Assembly: GCF_033958435.1 (NCBI RefSeq)
Contig: NC_134152.1
Span: forward strand, 10,278,001 to 10,342,000
Reading direction: 5' to 3'
Length of the DNA: 64,000 bases
From: Carettochelys insculpta
Taxonomy: Eukaryota > Chordata > Testudines > Carettochelyidae
Positions 31,893-43,854 of this stretch are shown one piece after another. Position numbers and translations under genes: made by a program. Each line of letters begins with the position of its first letter. Position 1 is the stretch's first letter. Below the pieces are notes generated by a model. The model saw only the letters and a list, made by a program, of their open reading frames with translations. It was not told where the DNA came from and did not search any database.

Positions 31893-34243
31893 CCTCCCTT
31901 TGTTCTACAAAATTCTCTTATTCAGGACTGGTCAGGTCCCAAAGATACCAGATGAGGAAGTTGCAACTCAGGGGTCAGCAACTTTTCCTAGGCGAAGTGC
32001 CAAAATTTGACATTTTGAAATATATGTGTAATCTGAGTGCTGGTGGTACTTTTTAAAGTCACTAATTGTTCTACTTACAACAGCTTCCCTAATGAATCAA
32101 GATACAGAGTTTACAATTTTGGAGGTGGTTCATCACATTAGCTGGATTTGTTTTAATCCACTGGCACCAAGGCTTTGAGCAAGCTCCTGTCTGCATGGGG
32201 GAGCTGAGATCCTGCGTCACATGCCAAAGAAAATCTGATTTTAGCAGTTGTCCTTACAGATACTTTCAACTATTGTACATGTATAAATAATTGTGATTTA
32301 CACACCATTGCTACTTTTCTGTGGACCTGATTATTTCTTAATCTGCGTATCCATGTAGAGGAGTGATAGTGTGGTGGTCACCCCTTTCTCAATGCCCAAA
32401 TTTTGAGTTTCAGCAATGCATTGCTACAATTCTTCCTCCTGCATATTGGTCAGGGTGGTTACTCCCTAATGCACCAGCACACTCGGTACAAGATTGTAAC
32501 AGCTATGGGTCTGGTGTAGACTAAATTCCCCCAAGAGTAAAGAGAAACCAACAGGCACATGATGCTATCTCAGCCATAATCAATTTCTTGGTCTTGTCTT
32601 GAGGCTGCCTACAATTGAAGATTGTTTCAAAGTCACAATGGACCCCTACATATTTTGTTTTCATCTAGGTCTGCCCCTCATCCAATTGACGACAACTGCC
32701 TTGAACTTCACTGAGTGCAGGATCAAATACCATCTAGCAGAACATCAAAGTGGGCTACACTATTAATGAATGAAGCCTCACACAGAACTCGTGAAGGAGG
32801 TACTACGATTGCATAAAATGCTTCAAGAAATGAGAGCATGACTTGCTGCTACAAGGGCTGTGGTAGAGCTTAGCATAGAATCCACATCTCCTGGGACTTC
32901 ACCATGAGACCCTGCTCTCTGATCTGTTTATGATTTGTGTGTCAATTCCACTTTGTGTGGACAGGCATTCCTTACAGTGGAATCTTTGCCAGGAAAAAAA
33001 CAGTGGCCTGAAAGAGACTATCCTGTGGTGATGACCATGCATGACTGAGTTTGGCTTTGAAGATAACTTTTGGCCATCCAAAGCAAAGTCTGCTGTCTTT
33101 ACCAACCCTTCTGATGAACCATCTACTTGAGCATGTTCCCAAGAGGCATTAACTACAATAAGGATCCTTGCGGGGGTCAAGAAACCTGTTCATTAACACG
33201 TTACTTGCGTCTACTAGGAGAAAATTGAACTAACATTCACTCTTCCTATATTGTCATGAGACAGCAAATCTTTACAACATCTCAAATTTCTCCTGGAAAA
33301 GTGTTCACAATAGGAGCTATTTCTCATGAGATTAGAATAACTAATTAGTATAATTTTCTTTTACATTTTATCCATCAAATCTCATCTTTCCATTTGTCTC
33401 CTTGAGATCACTTTTTCTTTGCAAAGACTTCTTTTTGCCTTTGTAACTACAGAATATAGTGTGGGAAGCTGGCATGCTATTACTAATGGAAACAGAAAAT
33501 GAATCCAAATGTTATACTTATCACTGAGCTGACCAAATTTAGGCACACCTTTAATCACTTTGCTGAATCAGGATTTTAGAAATTAGCATACATATTTTGA
33601 AGCACATCATGTTTTTAGATGAAACAATATTCCTCTTGGAACAGGAGCTGGTCTAAAGTTGGAGCTATATCAAGGAAGGGTGAGAAAGGAGTATGACCCT
33701 AATGATGGGCTATGTTGGTGATCTGATAAACTAAACAGCGTACTCTCATGTCTGAAATTAATGCGGTATTATAGAAGATCTCAAGGAGAAGAAGTTTTGG
33801 TCTGGGTTTTGGTTTTTCTTGAAGTTGAGTGCTATACTCCATTGGTGTGAAAGACTGAAAATAGCAAGCTTTTTCATGTTGATAATTCAGGTTATGAGAT
33901 GAATATGCCTTCTCTTCATTTGCCCTCTTTTTTAACAGTTGTGCCTAAAGGAAAGAAACGAGCTGGGAATTCATGGAAAAAGCTCTTCTTACACAATTTA
34001 TAATGAATAATAATACTAATAATGCTAATAATAATCCTCATTAGCATTGGGCGTATTCCACGCATTTTGGAGTGTTGGTTTGCTTAAGTACTTAAAATTG
34101 TCTGGACAAATAATGGTCTTTTTAAAACAACTTTAAACTCTAATTCTATATGTGGAAAAAAAATCAAATTGTGCACTACATATGGTGTCTCCTGTTTCCA
34201 TTATATTTGGTGTACATAACCCCATTCTATTTTTCTTACTCAA
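31893..34243. other. 2.35 kb without a recognisable gene; possible DNA-transposon remnant at 31965-32235
   Basis: The piece beginning GGGGTCAGCAACTTTTCCTA, followed by 'GAAGTGCCAAAATTTGAC' and 'TACTTTTTAAAGT', resembles a widespread vertebrate hAT-like repeat start (GGGGTCRGCAACCTTT..GTGTGCC), but only one end is visible. The remainder is AT-rich; (AAT)n occurs at about 34001-34035. Confidence 0.4.
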
Positions 34244-34687
34244 GGGCTGTTTCTACACAGGCTACTTCTGCATGCTAATACATGGAGTGAAAGATGCTAA
34301 TGAGGTGTGGATGCAAATTCCCTGCACCTCATTAGCATAATGTCACAGGATTTGGAGTGCGGAAGACCGTTCTTCCAGATTCTAAAATGTCATGTAGAAG
34401 AGCAGCACCACAGGGCTTCTGGAAGGAAGTCCTCCTTCTGGAGGCCCCTTCTTCCCAAAAATTTTCAGGCAGAAAGGGTCTCCAGAAAAAGCACGTCCTT
34501 CCGGAAGCGCCCCCAGGGCTGTGCTTCTATGCGGCATTTTGGATTCTGGAAGAACAGTCTTCCGGACTCAAAATCACATCACGTTATGCTAGTGAGGCAT
34601 GGTGAATTTGCATCCGTGCCTCATTAGCATCTTTCACTCCGTGTATTGGCGTGTCACTACCTGAAGTGGCCTATGTAGCAATGGCCC
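34244..34687. mobile_element. long-hairpin MITE
   Basis: The left end GGGCTGTTTCTACACAGGC pairs with the right end GCCTATGTAGCAATGGCCC. Arms contain ATGGAGTGAAAGATGCTAAT on the left and its complement near 34626-34655, then 'TGCAAATTC', and the centre lies near 34465 within purine-rich 'GGAAGGAAGTCCTCC' sequence. It is non-coding. It is related to the nested element at 41462-41760. Confidence 0.8.
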
Positions 34688-34754
34688 AGTTGAATAGTAC
34701 CTTACAAAAGTAGCCCAAGAAAATCCCATGGAAAGGCATTTCTCTTCATATTAA

Positions 34755-35101
34755 AGCTACATCTACGCTTAGAAAAAACTTTGAAATGACCATGTTAATG
34801 GTCAAATTTAAGAATTCTAGTGAGATGCTGAAATGAATATTCACTACCTCATTAGCATGGTACTGGCCGTGGCACTGCAAAAGTGCCACGGGTCGCTTGC
34901 CCGCAGCTCATCTACTTTTGACTCCTTTTTGAAGGGACCCTGCACACATCAAAATCCTCTTATTCCTGTCATCTTTTCGAAGTGCCGCGGCCAGCGGCAT
35001 GCTAAGGAAGTGCTGAATATTCATTTCTGTACCTCATTAGTAGTCTTCGATTTGTCCAGTAGCACGGCTGTTTCAAAGTTTCTTCTAAGTGAAGGCAAGG
35101 T
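34755..35101. mobile_element. long-hairpin MITE, second family
   Basis: The left end AGCTACATCTACGCTTAG and the complement of the right end ACCTTGCCTTCACTTAG both run into GAAACTTTGAAA-type sequence. The arms carry 'GAATATTCA', 'CCTCATTAGCATG' and 'GTGGCACTGC / GAAGTGCCGCGGCC' blocks in inverted order. The GTGCCGCGGCCA block is shared with the 4.9 kb element, so the two are relatives. Confidence 0.7.
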
Positions 35102-35482
35102 GTAAGTGTGGTAAATTCTGGCACCCATGTCCTGGATTCATCTTATCCTCAAGGCAAGGAGAGTAAAACAGATATGGTTGCTGCATTTGGGACTGCAAAA
35201 TCTCCTCACCTCGAGGAACAGCAGTCTCATTTCCAACACATCCTTCCTTCCCCACACACTTTCCAAATGCCAGGGCTTGCAGGGGTGCCCTTTTAGGCCA
35301 TGGTTATCATAATATTTGTCCAAACAAAAAGGGGCCAGTGAGGATGAGGGTGTCACCCCATATCTGTCTTCTCTCTGTAAAGAAATATGCACATCTGTTT
35401 CCTTCATCTCATTGTTATGAGTCTCTATGAGCAACTGTTAAGTACAGAGACAGATTTGTTGGTGGGTACCATCAAATACCAT

Positions 35483-35654
35483 ACAACTGATTATGTTTTC
35501 AATGGGTGGTCACAATTAAGGGTGATAATTCAACCGTACATTTGTGCTGTTAACGGTTACATCCATCAGTGGGGATGTAACAGTTAACAGCATAGATGTA
35601 TGGCTGAATTATCTCCCTTAATTGTGACCACCCACTGAAAACATAATCAGTTGT
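35483..35654. repeat. 172 bp near-perfect inverted repeat (82 bp arms, 8 bp loop)
   Basis: Left arm 35483-35564 starts ACAACTGATTATGTTTTC; right arm 35573-35654 is its reverse complement with 7 mismatches in 82 positions. The loop is ATCAGTGG. No other part of the window matches it, and its ends do not resemble the Harbinger-type MITE termini. A TA or TTAA target duplication is not evident. It could be a small foldback MITE of another superfamily or a template for a hairpin RNA. Confidence 0.9.
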
Positions 35655-35824
35655 GTGACATTTTGTCTCCTCACATCTCAAGTCTGTGTCAATTCATTGG
35701 GCACAACATGTACAGAAAGCTGATAAATGCTAATATTTTATTGGTCTCACAGTAGAGCCAAGAAAGAACAAACTAAACCCTGAAACTAACACAGCCAATA
35801 AGTTCAGCAAAATTGTGTCTAATC

Positions 35825-36130
35825 CAGTAGTTCCCAAACTTCAGTGTAGAAAGACCCACTTTTTGACAATAAAAAAATACTGTAGAACCACAGGAGGGGG
35901 AACTGAAGGCCCAAGCCTGGGCAAGGGGAGAAAGGCTGAAGCCCACAGGTTTCTGTTCTGGGTAAGGGTCATGAAGCTGTGGGCCTGGCAGTGGGGTTTG
36001 GCTTCAGCCAAAGGCTGTAGGGGTTCGGCTTTTGTTTCAGACTTGCTGGGTCTGAGGATCAAAACCAGTCATGTTGACACCATTAAACCGGGGTTATGTC
36101 TGACACCCCCTGGTCTGTTTCCACTATAAC
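35825..36130 (+). mobile_element. probable hAT-type DNA transposon fragment
   Basis: It starts CCAGTAGTTCCCAAACTTCA, very close to the CAGTGGTTCTCAAACTT terminus of hAT/Charlie-like elements, followed by 'GACCCACTTTTTGACAATAAA' and G-rich 'CTGTGGGCCTGG' sequence. The other terminus is not recognisable, so it is a one-ended fragment. Confidence 0.5.
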
Positions 36131-38523
36131 AATTTAGTGTTTAGATTTTAATCACTTCTTCCCAGAGACTGTTTTGCTCTGGGATCTTTTTTATCACCAG
36201 ACCCACACTAAGAATTGCAGTCTTGTATTTGTTGGCTTGGAATCCCATGGAATTCTCTATTTGGAATCTGGTGACAAAGACCAATGGAAGAAGCTCATTA
36301 GTGCAAAAGGGGTAGGGACTTTGCTGTATCTGATTTAAGATAAATCCAATATTTTGGCCTATGACTTGGCTCTGCCCCCATCAGTCCCACCAAAAAAATT
36401 TCACATAGCACAGTGCAGCTGCCTAATTTTCCCTATATTCTGAATGCAAAAGCTAGGTAGTTTTGTAAACAGTTGTGTGCAAAAGACAAAAATGAGCCCC
36501 AAAATGACAGACAGCTCTGGAATAAAACAGACCTACCAGAGACATCAAATGTAATCTGTCTTTACAATCAGAATAGACTGAGCCTCTCTATTTATTTGTG
36601 CTAAAGTTGCCATTGGGATGCTAAAACCGTATTTGCCTATTGGGATTTGTGATGGATCTTCAATGCAGGAATTTGTTCAATGAGCATGTTCAGTATTTCT
36701 TGGCATCTTCCTGGATTCTTTTCTTTCTGTCTTTTTCCTACTGTCAGATGGACTACAGCAAAAGCCAAGCCTTTCGTTTGTTCTTTTTATATGCTCCAGC
36801 CACTGGTTTTTTTGTATGTCAAATAATTTCACTTCTTGCTCTGCAGTTGCATTCAGGCATGAGTGATACTTGGATTTATTGTTCCATTGGCCTCAATTGT
36901 GGATTCATTATAAGAAGACTTATAACACGTTAGACTCCTTTGGATGAAGAAAAAAATAGCTGCTTAAGTCTACGAAATGCTGAGCTGATCTCTGTTGTTT
37001 TTTTCCTCCATATTTTGTTACAAATAGTGTATAGTTTAGTTATTTGCTCAACAAGGCACATGGTTTAAAACTTTTTTCTGTTAAAAAAAAACAAAATTCA
37101 GAACTGAAATATATTTAGCACAATTTATATCGTGATTTTTAGATTATAGTATCGTTGTGATATTAGCGCATTGATTTTGTAAATATACGAACCAAGTACA
37201 TTCATAGCTATGGGCCTATTGCTGAAGAATGCAGGTGCCTTACATTTAAACTATATATTTTAACTACATGATTCAGTTTGTTAGAAATGGGCAAATTATT
37301 CATCCCAGTGCTGACAATCCATTGATGTAAGTGTTCCTGGTGCTCTAGGCTTCATGAACATTTACCCAACCTAAGGATTTGTCTTCCTGAATTATTCATC
37401 TGATGGGGTGTCATCTATTGTTGTGTAGAAATTGTCAGTAACACAGAACATTTCTCTCAATTTTTCCCAGTTCAAAATAATTTGCCAAAAATGCCTTATT
37501 AGTTCTTGGTTTATGCTGAGCATATTGTGATTATTAAATACACCACATGTGAGGTAATGTGGATGCACATTGAGCTTATACTAGCCATGTCCCTTTCATG
37601 TACTTTTTGTCTGGGACAGACAATAGTTAATAGTTAATAGTTTTTAACAGTGAAAGATGTTTAACCACAGAACAAGCTATCATGGGACTAGGCATCCTGC
37701 CTCTATTTATTTGTATCAAGACTGGTAGCTTTCTGAAAGATACCTTAAACAAATACAAAGTATTAGGCTTTTCACAGGATAATAGGGTGAAATTTGAATG
37801 GCTTTTATATAAGAGGTGAGACTAGATGATAAAATGATCCCTTCTGGCCTCAAAATCTGTCCAAGGGGAAGGGTCTTTAAAAAGACAGGCCTCTGAAAGC
37901 TGTGCTAAGCATATGGCGGGGGTTGCTGGCACGTTGGTCCAGTGGCTTTTAGCTCTGGTAGCAGTGTCATATTGGGTGGTGTCCTGACGGAAGCTGTCTG
38001 TCTCCCAAATTAAAGATGTACCGTGTGGTAGCCGGGACATAGCTGTGCCCTTATGTGGCAGCTCCTGGCTGGTGCTAAAGTGCTTTACAAAAAGGGAGAT
38101 TTCTGTATACCTGTTGGTGATCAGTTTGTAGTAGACATGCCAGAAGGTGACACACAGTAATATTCCCCATAGCAGCTTGCTTGGCAGGCAGCTGCAGAGC
38201 TGGAGTATCCCTGGCTTCCTAAGTTATGGGGTATATAGAGCTCATGGAGCATATTAAATTAAAGAAATCCAAACTTTCCTGTGTGGGGAATATTAATACA
38301 GACTGTCGAGCTCCACCACATTTTTCACGTTTTGTAAGCTTGCCTCAATTTGGGAGAAAAAAAATTACACAGGCTCAGTTTTCACGGCACAGGAAGGCAG
38401 TTTCCTGACCATCTCCACTGAGTGTGTAAGAGTGAACAGCATCTCAGCAGGAGTAACACAGTTCTGATCCTTACAGCTTCACCTGAGACATCACTTATTC
38501 ACAATAAAAAAGGGGGGGGGAAG
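36131..38523. other. 2.4 kb without a recognisable gene
   Basis: A 97-codon open frame at 36640-36933 encodes hydrophobic stretches (LASSWILFFLSFSYC, FFLYAPATGFFVC) but it lies in AT-rich DNA and matches no family I know. No other feature; a G-run occurs at about 38512-38520. Confidence 0.4.
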
Positions 38524-38935
38524 TCATAGAATCATGGGATTTTAAGACACGTCAGGAGGTCATCAAGTCCAGGTCCCTGCCCAAAGCAAGACCAACCATA
38601 ACTAAATCATCCCAGCCAGGACTTTGTCAAGCTGGGACTTAAAAACCTATAGGGATGGAGATTCCAACCCCTCTCTAGGTAAAGCATTCAAATGCTTCAC
38701 CACCCTCCTAGGGAGGTAGATTTTCTTAATATCCAACCTAGACCTCCCCCACCGCAATCTGAGACCATTGCTACTTGTTTTGCCATCCGTCACTACTGAG
38801 ATAAGCCTCTCTCCATCCTCTTTGGAAAGGCTCTTCAGGAAGTTGAAAGCTGCTATCAGATTGCCCCTCACTCATCTCTTCTGCAAACATAATAAGCCCA
38901 AATCCCTCCAAACCCCCTCAGAGGTCATAGGTTAT
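38524..38935 (-). mobile_element. CR1 LINE 3' end, minus strand
   Basis: It begins with TCATAGAATCATGGGATTTT, the complement of a CR1 3' repeat. The minus-strand frame 38647-38871 reads 'RGNLIAAFNFLKSLSKEDGE', 'TDGKTSSNGLRLRWGRSRLD' and 'WVVKHLNALPRE'-like text, the last part of CR1 ORF2. Confidence 0.9.
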
Positions 38936-39707
38936 GTGTATGGTAGCCCTCACAGGAACCAGAACTACAACAATTCAGAGATGGTTTCTTCTTAGTATTC
39001 AGGAAGAAGAGTAGTCAGGCTGGAGGCCTTCCTACAGAATGGATTCCACATGTCAAAGCTGAGGGAATAGATGAGCTCATGCTCAAGTTTGTTTCATTCC
39101 CATTGTTTGTGATTCTAGAATAATTTCCCTTTATTTTTAGGATATGGATTTCTAGACACAGCAGCAACAAAAAAAGCTTTTTTCATATTTTATTACACTG
39201 TATTTCTTGTCTCCAAACAGACACTTTTTTTGACTCAGTCAAAGTCACTTTAATTAAGTTTTTATCAAAATTATACCACAGCACTCTGATCGAGAGGGGT
39301 GGTAATCATCTGGTAGGCTGCATATGCCTACAGCATTAAGTTACTACGTGAGCATCGTAGCCAGTTACCATTTTGCAACCTTATCCTTTTAGCACCTACA
39401 TATTAAAGGATGTAGATGCACTGGAAATACCTTTGGCTGATACGTCAGATTAGCAGGATGATTTAACACATCGTTTGCTGAACCATAATAGTCAGGGTAA
39501 TAAAATGAAAAGGAATGTGTTCATTTAGAAGGCTCAATTTTCCAGAAAATTTTAGAAAGCCCAATTTTTGCAAGTTATGGCAATAGCTCAGTGGCTAGCT
39601 CGGCCTTGTGAGTTCAGGGTTGTGAGCTCAAATCATCAGAGAGCCTTTGAAGGACATGGGGCAAGTTAGATTTTTAAAATAAAGTTGGTCAGGGATGATG
39701 ACTGTCA

Positions 39708-39905
39708 CGGTGGTCAAACACTGGAATAAATTGCCTCGGGAGGTTGTGGAATCTCTACCTATGGAAATATTTAAGAACAGGTTAAATAGGTGTCTATCAG
39801 GGATGGTCTAGACAGTACTTGGTCCTGCCATGAGGGCAGGGGGGCTGGAGACGATGACCTATCAAGGTCCCTTCCAGTCCTAGCATTCTACGATTCTATG
39901 ATTCT
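39708..39905 (+). mobile_element. CR1 LINE 3' end, short copy
   Basis: About 200 bp of plus-strand CR1 tail, from 'GTGGTCAAACACTGGAATAA' through 'CAAGGTCCCTTCCAGTCC' to 'TTCTACGATTCTATGATTCT'. Confidence 0.9.
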
Positions 39906-40756
39906 AAATCAGAAGAAGCATCCTTTTGAAAACGAGGTTTGCTTTTGAAGGTACCCCATCTATATAGCTGTTTTTGCTTCTGGGAGTGAGAATATGAAAA
40001 TGAGGAACAGGTTATGTAAAGCCATGCCTCATCTGCATTTAAGATCTCACTCATTTGTGTTCTGCTTCTCAAAGCAGACTGCAGCGTGGATGTAGCTTGC
40101 ATGTCTGTCGAGGCTCACAGACCCAAAAAGGATTAGGACCAAGAAAGAAATTTTTGAAATGTCCAGAGTACCCATTTTCACATTTGAATGCTATAATTTG
40201 TGTCAATGAATGTCTAGGAAAGGGGTATTTGACAGCTAAGTGCCTGTTAGCATGGCGAAATCCAGACCTGGCATGTCAAAGGATGTATCAATGACCCTGA
40301 ACATGTAAATCATGAAACATATACCATTATCAAATACAGTCGTGCGAACAAGCTGAAAATGCTATTATTCTACTAATGCCAATTATATCTATTTTCTATG
40401 TTGTATTTATGCATCTTTTTGCTGTTCACAGAAGACCTAGAAGCAGAATACAAGGTTTAGAATAACATTCCAAACTCTCATTGCACTTTACCTATAGGCG
40501 TACATTAACTATGTTGGAAACCCTTACACACTCAAAAGGCCACTGGAAATCCTGAAATTTTTAACTTTGGAAGGAGAAAAACATTTGACTATTTCCCTTG
40601 AAGCCGTGGACGAAGGCTTGTTTTTTGAATATCTTTAACAAAATACAGCGAATAGCATTTAGTATAACCTTTACTTTTAAAGGATGAAACTAATGCTTGT
40701 ACATGCATCCCATCATATATTCTATGCAGGATGTCAGGGCTCAAAATGCAGTTTAT
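39906..40756. other. unassigned AT-rich sequence
   Basis: No recognised gene or repeat in this 850 bp interval. The 38936-39707 interval before the CR1 tail is similar in character. Confidence 0.35.
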
Positions 40757-40883
40757 GTAGTCTGTAGGGTATAACAGCTGTTATTTCAAAATAATGTTGA
40801 CAGCCTCTATACAACACAGCTACTATTTCAAAATAATTTTGAAATAGTGGTTGGTTTATTTCATAATAGTGTAATCTTGTTCT

Positions 40884-41248
40884 AGCTCTGTCTACCCTAG
40901 CCCACCCCACCACCTTTTCAAAAGAGGGGGCTGCTAATGAGATGCTTTGGGGCATGCTAATAAGGCAATGCAATGATATGCAGTGCCTCATTAGCATAAT
41001 GGCAGCTGTGGCACTTTGAAAGTTCTGCTTTTGATCACGCGTGGCTCGTCCTAGAATCAAAAAGAGGATTTCGAAGTGTGTAGGGTCCTTTCGAAAAAGA
41101 CCCCATGTAGACAAGCCACACGCCATCAAAAGCGACACTTTTGAAGTACTGCATAATATTGCAGTGGCTCATTGGCATATCCCGAAGTGTCTCATTAACA
41201 TCCGCAACCACTTCCAAAGGGCGCGGGGTAGCTAGTATAGACATAGCT
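40884..41248. mobile_element. hairpin MITE nested in the preceding MITE
   Basis: The left end AGCTCTGTCTACCCTAGC pairs with the right end GCTAGTATAGACATAGCT. Inverted inner blocks include 'CTCATTAGCATAATGGCAG', 'GCTTTTGAT/ATCAAAAGC' and 'GGGTCCTTTCGAAAAAGACC' near the centre at about 41090. Confidence 0.85.
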
Positions 41249-41461
41249 TCCATGAGTAAGAGTGCCTATTTTGAAGTAGCTATTTAGAAATGGGGGTTGT
41301 AGACAGGGAATACAGCCCATTTCGAAATAAACCATTGTGCATCCACTGGCTCAGTTTTGAAATAGGTTCTATTGTGTGTGGATGCTCTGTTTTTGAAATG
41401 GCTAAGAGCTACTTCAAAATGCATTTTGTGTGTAGGAGCATTATTTCAAACTAAGCTGTGT

Positions 41462-41760
41462 GGCTGTTTCTACTCATGCTATGTTCTCCGAAAGTGGCAT
41501 GCCAGTAAACTGTCCAAGTGTGGTAATGAGCTGTGGATGAAGTTATTCAGGAAGAAGGGGCTTCCAGAAGAAGGAATTGCTTCTGGGAGATCCCCCACGT
41601 CCTGTGCCTCTACACCCTGTTTTGGGGTCCGGAAGAGCTTCTTCCAGAATCCAGATCATGTGACCCAATGCTAATGAGGCACCTGGAATTTACATTAGCA
41701 TTTTTTGGACCATTTATTAGCATGCCACTTTCAGAGAACATGGCATGTGTAGAAGTGGCC
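41462..41760. mobile_element. second hairpin MITE nested in the same MITE
   Basis: The left end GGCTGTTTCTACTCATGC matches the complement of the right end GCATGTGTAGAAGTGGCC. Inner inverted blocks: 'GAAAGTGGCATGCCAGTAA' versus 'TTAGCATGCCACTTTC', and 'AGGAAGAAGGGGCTTCCAG' versus 'GGAAGAGCTTCTTCCAG'. Confidence 0.85.
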
Positions 41761-41822
41761 TGCTGGAAAATCTCTTCCAGAATAGCTTATTTCAAAATTA
41801 CGGTGCTGTGTAGATGCACCCT

Positions 41823-42231
41823 GGCTAGGTCTACATGTGCCCCTTCCTTTTGAAAAGGGCATGTTAATGAGCGGGTTCAAAATATGCTAATGAGGCACTG
41901 CATAATGGCAGCAGTGGTGATTCAAAACTGCGGCTTTCGAATCGTGCACTACCAATGAATAGGGAACCTTCCAAAAGGACTCCCCCAGTTTTCGAAAGCC
42001 CTTCTTCCTATCTGGTGATTGGAAGAAGGGCTTTCGAAAACTGGAAGGGTTCTTTCAGAAGGTCCTGTCTCCACGGGTGGTGCACGATTCAAAAAGCTGC
42101 ACTTCTGAATCACCGCGGCCACCATTATGCTAATAAGGGTTGCATATTCATTCCAGAGCCTCATTAGCATCTTTCGAACCCACACATTAACATGCCCTTT
42201 TTGAAAGGAAGGGGCACGTGTAGGCACAGGG
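41823..42231. mobile_element. hairpin MITE directly adjoining the stack
   Basis: The left end GGCTAGGTCTACATGTGCCC pairs with the right end GGGGCACGTGTAGGCACAGG. The central palindrome is very clean: 'CCAGTTTTCGAAAGCCCTTC' and its complement meet around a short loop at about 42010-42025. 'CTAATGAGGC' and 'GCCTCATTAGCAT' mark the arms. This is one of the least eroded hairpins in the window. Confidence 0.9.
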
Positions 42232-43383
42232 CCTAGGTCTTGGTCTGGCCTTTTAGAACAGAGGGAATTTCACCCTCTATCATGGCAGATTTATTTCTGT
42301 TTAATATACTATGCTATGTCTGAAGTTCTGCATTTCATAGGGCACGCTCCTCAGACTTTTTTTGCTAAATTGGAAAGCAAGATGTTTGCAGACATGATGT
42401 AAAGATTTGACTCTTAGTCTCCCCATAAGCCCTCCAAAGAACCTCAGTTTGATCTCAGCATGCCTTTGAAAGCTTTGATCTTTTAGGATTTAATTTAGTT
42501 CAGTGACGTCACAGTTCTCCAAGGCAATTCACCTTTCCCTGACTGATAAAATTTAAAGAAAAATAACTCTGTAAGGAGAAACAAAACCTTCATTAGAAAG
42601 AGAGCCTCTGAAAATTTCCTCTAAAGCAAAATAACTCTTTGCAATCCCATTAGCCTTTAATAAAAAGTTCTCTTCCATGATAAACTCACCATACACAGTG
42701 CTAATCCAGTTTGAGACACTAAAAATATCTACCTAAACAGTTTATTTACTGTTTCAATCCAAAGTTAATGCATTGAACAAGTGTAAAATTGTTTCACAGT
42801 TGTGTAGAACAACCTTTGCTAAATTGAAATGGAAATTAATACAGTGTGCTGTAGTCTGCACATTTTTATTTTATTTTATTTTATTTTATTTTATTTTTCT
42901 CAGATGTGAACACTTACTTGCAGCCCTTTTGTTGAAATCTCATGACATCCCTCATATATGCATTTCAGTTCAATATGCAACAAGAAATGTGTGAAGTAAT
43001 GGAGTCTCCTAAAGAGCTGAGACCACACTGTTGAGTACGTAAACCTGATTCTCTTTTGTTTTTCTTAGCTATGAGAGGCAGGAAAGGGCTGTGTTGGGAG
43101 GACCTAGAGTGGAGAAAAAAACATCTTTCCCAATGTGGTTGGTGATGAGCTTGTTTCCTGGAGCATGAGGCATTATTCTGTGTTCTTAAAGCCTCTTAGC
43201 TGTATATTAATTAGTAGCCCGTGAACCTGAAAAGTTTCAGAGATGGGTGAACTATTCACAAAGAGAAATTTGATTCATGAAATGAACCACTTTTCTTGCT
43301 CACAAGGTTTTGGAGATTTGTACATTACCTTTTGTTCAGATTTAATCCAGTGAATGGTTTGTGAGAACATATTTCATCCTTTT
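42232..43383. other. 1.15 kb without a recognisable gene
   Basis: AT-rich single-copy-looking DNA with a (TTTTA)n microsatellite at 42862-42897. Confidence 0.4.
42862..42897. repeat. (TTTTA)n microsatellite
   Basis: Seven pentanucleotide units in a row, essentially perfect. Confidence 0.95.
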
Positions 43384-43640
43384 CTGTGTTCTCGCTTCTC
43401 CTCTGCTAGCTGTACAGTAGACAAGCCTGTACAGCTAGCAGAGGAGAAGCGAGCACACAGAAAGCACACTAACGACTTGCCAGACACCCACCACATCTGC
43501 AAGAGATGCAGCAAGGACTGTCACTCTCGTGTGGGTCTTCATAGTCACGGTAGACGCTGTAAATGAAGTCCTCAATTGAAACTATAAAGGGCACAATCCA
43601 TAGTCTATGCAGACTGAAGGATGCCTACTATTTCATCCTG
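43384..43640 (+). mobile_element. LINE family A 3' tail with 5' foldback
   Basis: 43427-43640 is a plus-strand copy of the last coding segment and 3' end of the LINE at 1.0-3.6 kb. The frame reads 'VQLAEEKRAHRKHTNDLPDT', 'HHICKRCSKDCHSRVGLHSH', 'GRRCK', i.e. the zinc-knuckle with both histidines. Its first 34 bases recur as an inverted copy at 43384-43417, separated by the 9 bases TAGACAAGC. Such inverted 5' starts arise by twin priming or fold-back during target-primed reverse transcription. Confidence 0.85.
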
Positions 43641-43854
43641 TAGATTATTTGCAAACAATTTGTCATGACTTTGCTTCAACCAACCACTCTTGGCAAGTTA
43701 CTTTTTTCACTGTGCGTTAGTATGTAGTCTGTTTCTGATTGGTACTTTCAGGATTGCATACTTCTGTCTTCAGTCTTAACATGACTGCACGTTCAAAGAG
43801 TATTCACTACACTCTGAGAATATTCTGACAAGCAAATATATATAGCTCTTATAA

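Larger units (their letters stand above)
40757..41822. mobile_element. MITE of the 'GAAATAGCTTATTT' family, interrupted twice
   Basis: Pieces at 40757-40883, 41249-41461 and 41761-41822 join into one copy of the 15.4 kb MITE family: 'TTATTTCAAAATAATG', 'GGTTCTATTGTGTGTGGATG', 'AATAGCTTATTTCAAAATTA', and the right end GTGTAGATGCACCCTGG. Two hairpin MITEs separate the pieces. Confidence 0.75.

Noticed and set aside
36640..36933. A 97-codon hydrophobic open frame as a possible small membrane protein
   Set aside because: It lies in AT-rich non-coding DNA, where random frames encode F/L/I/Y-rich peptides. No homologue, splice pattern or promoter is evident.
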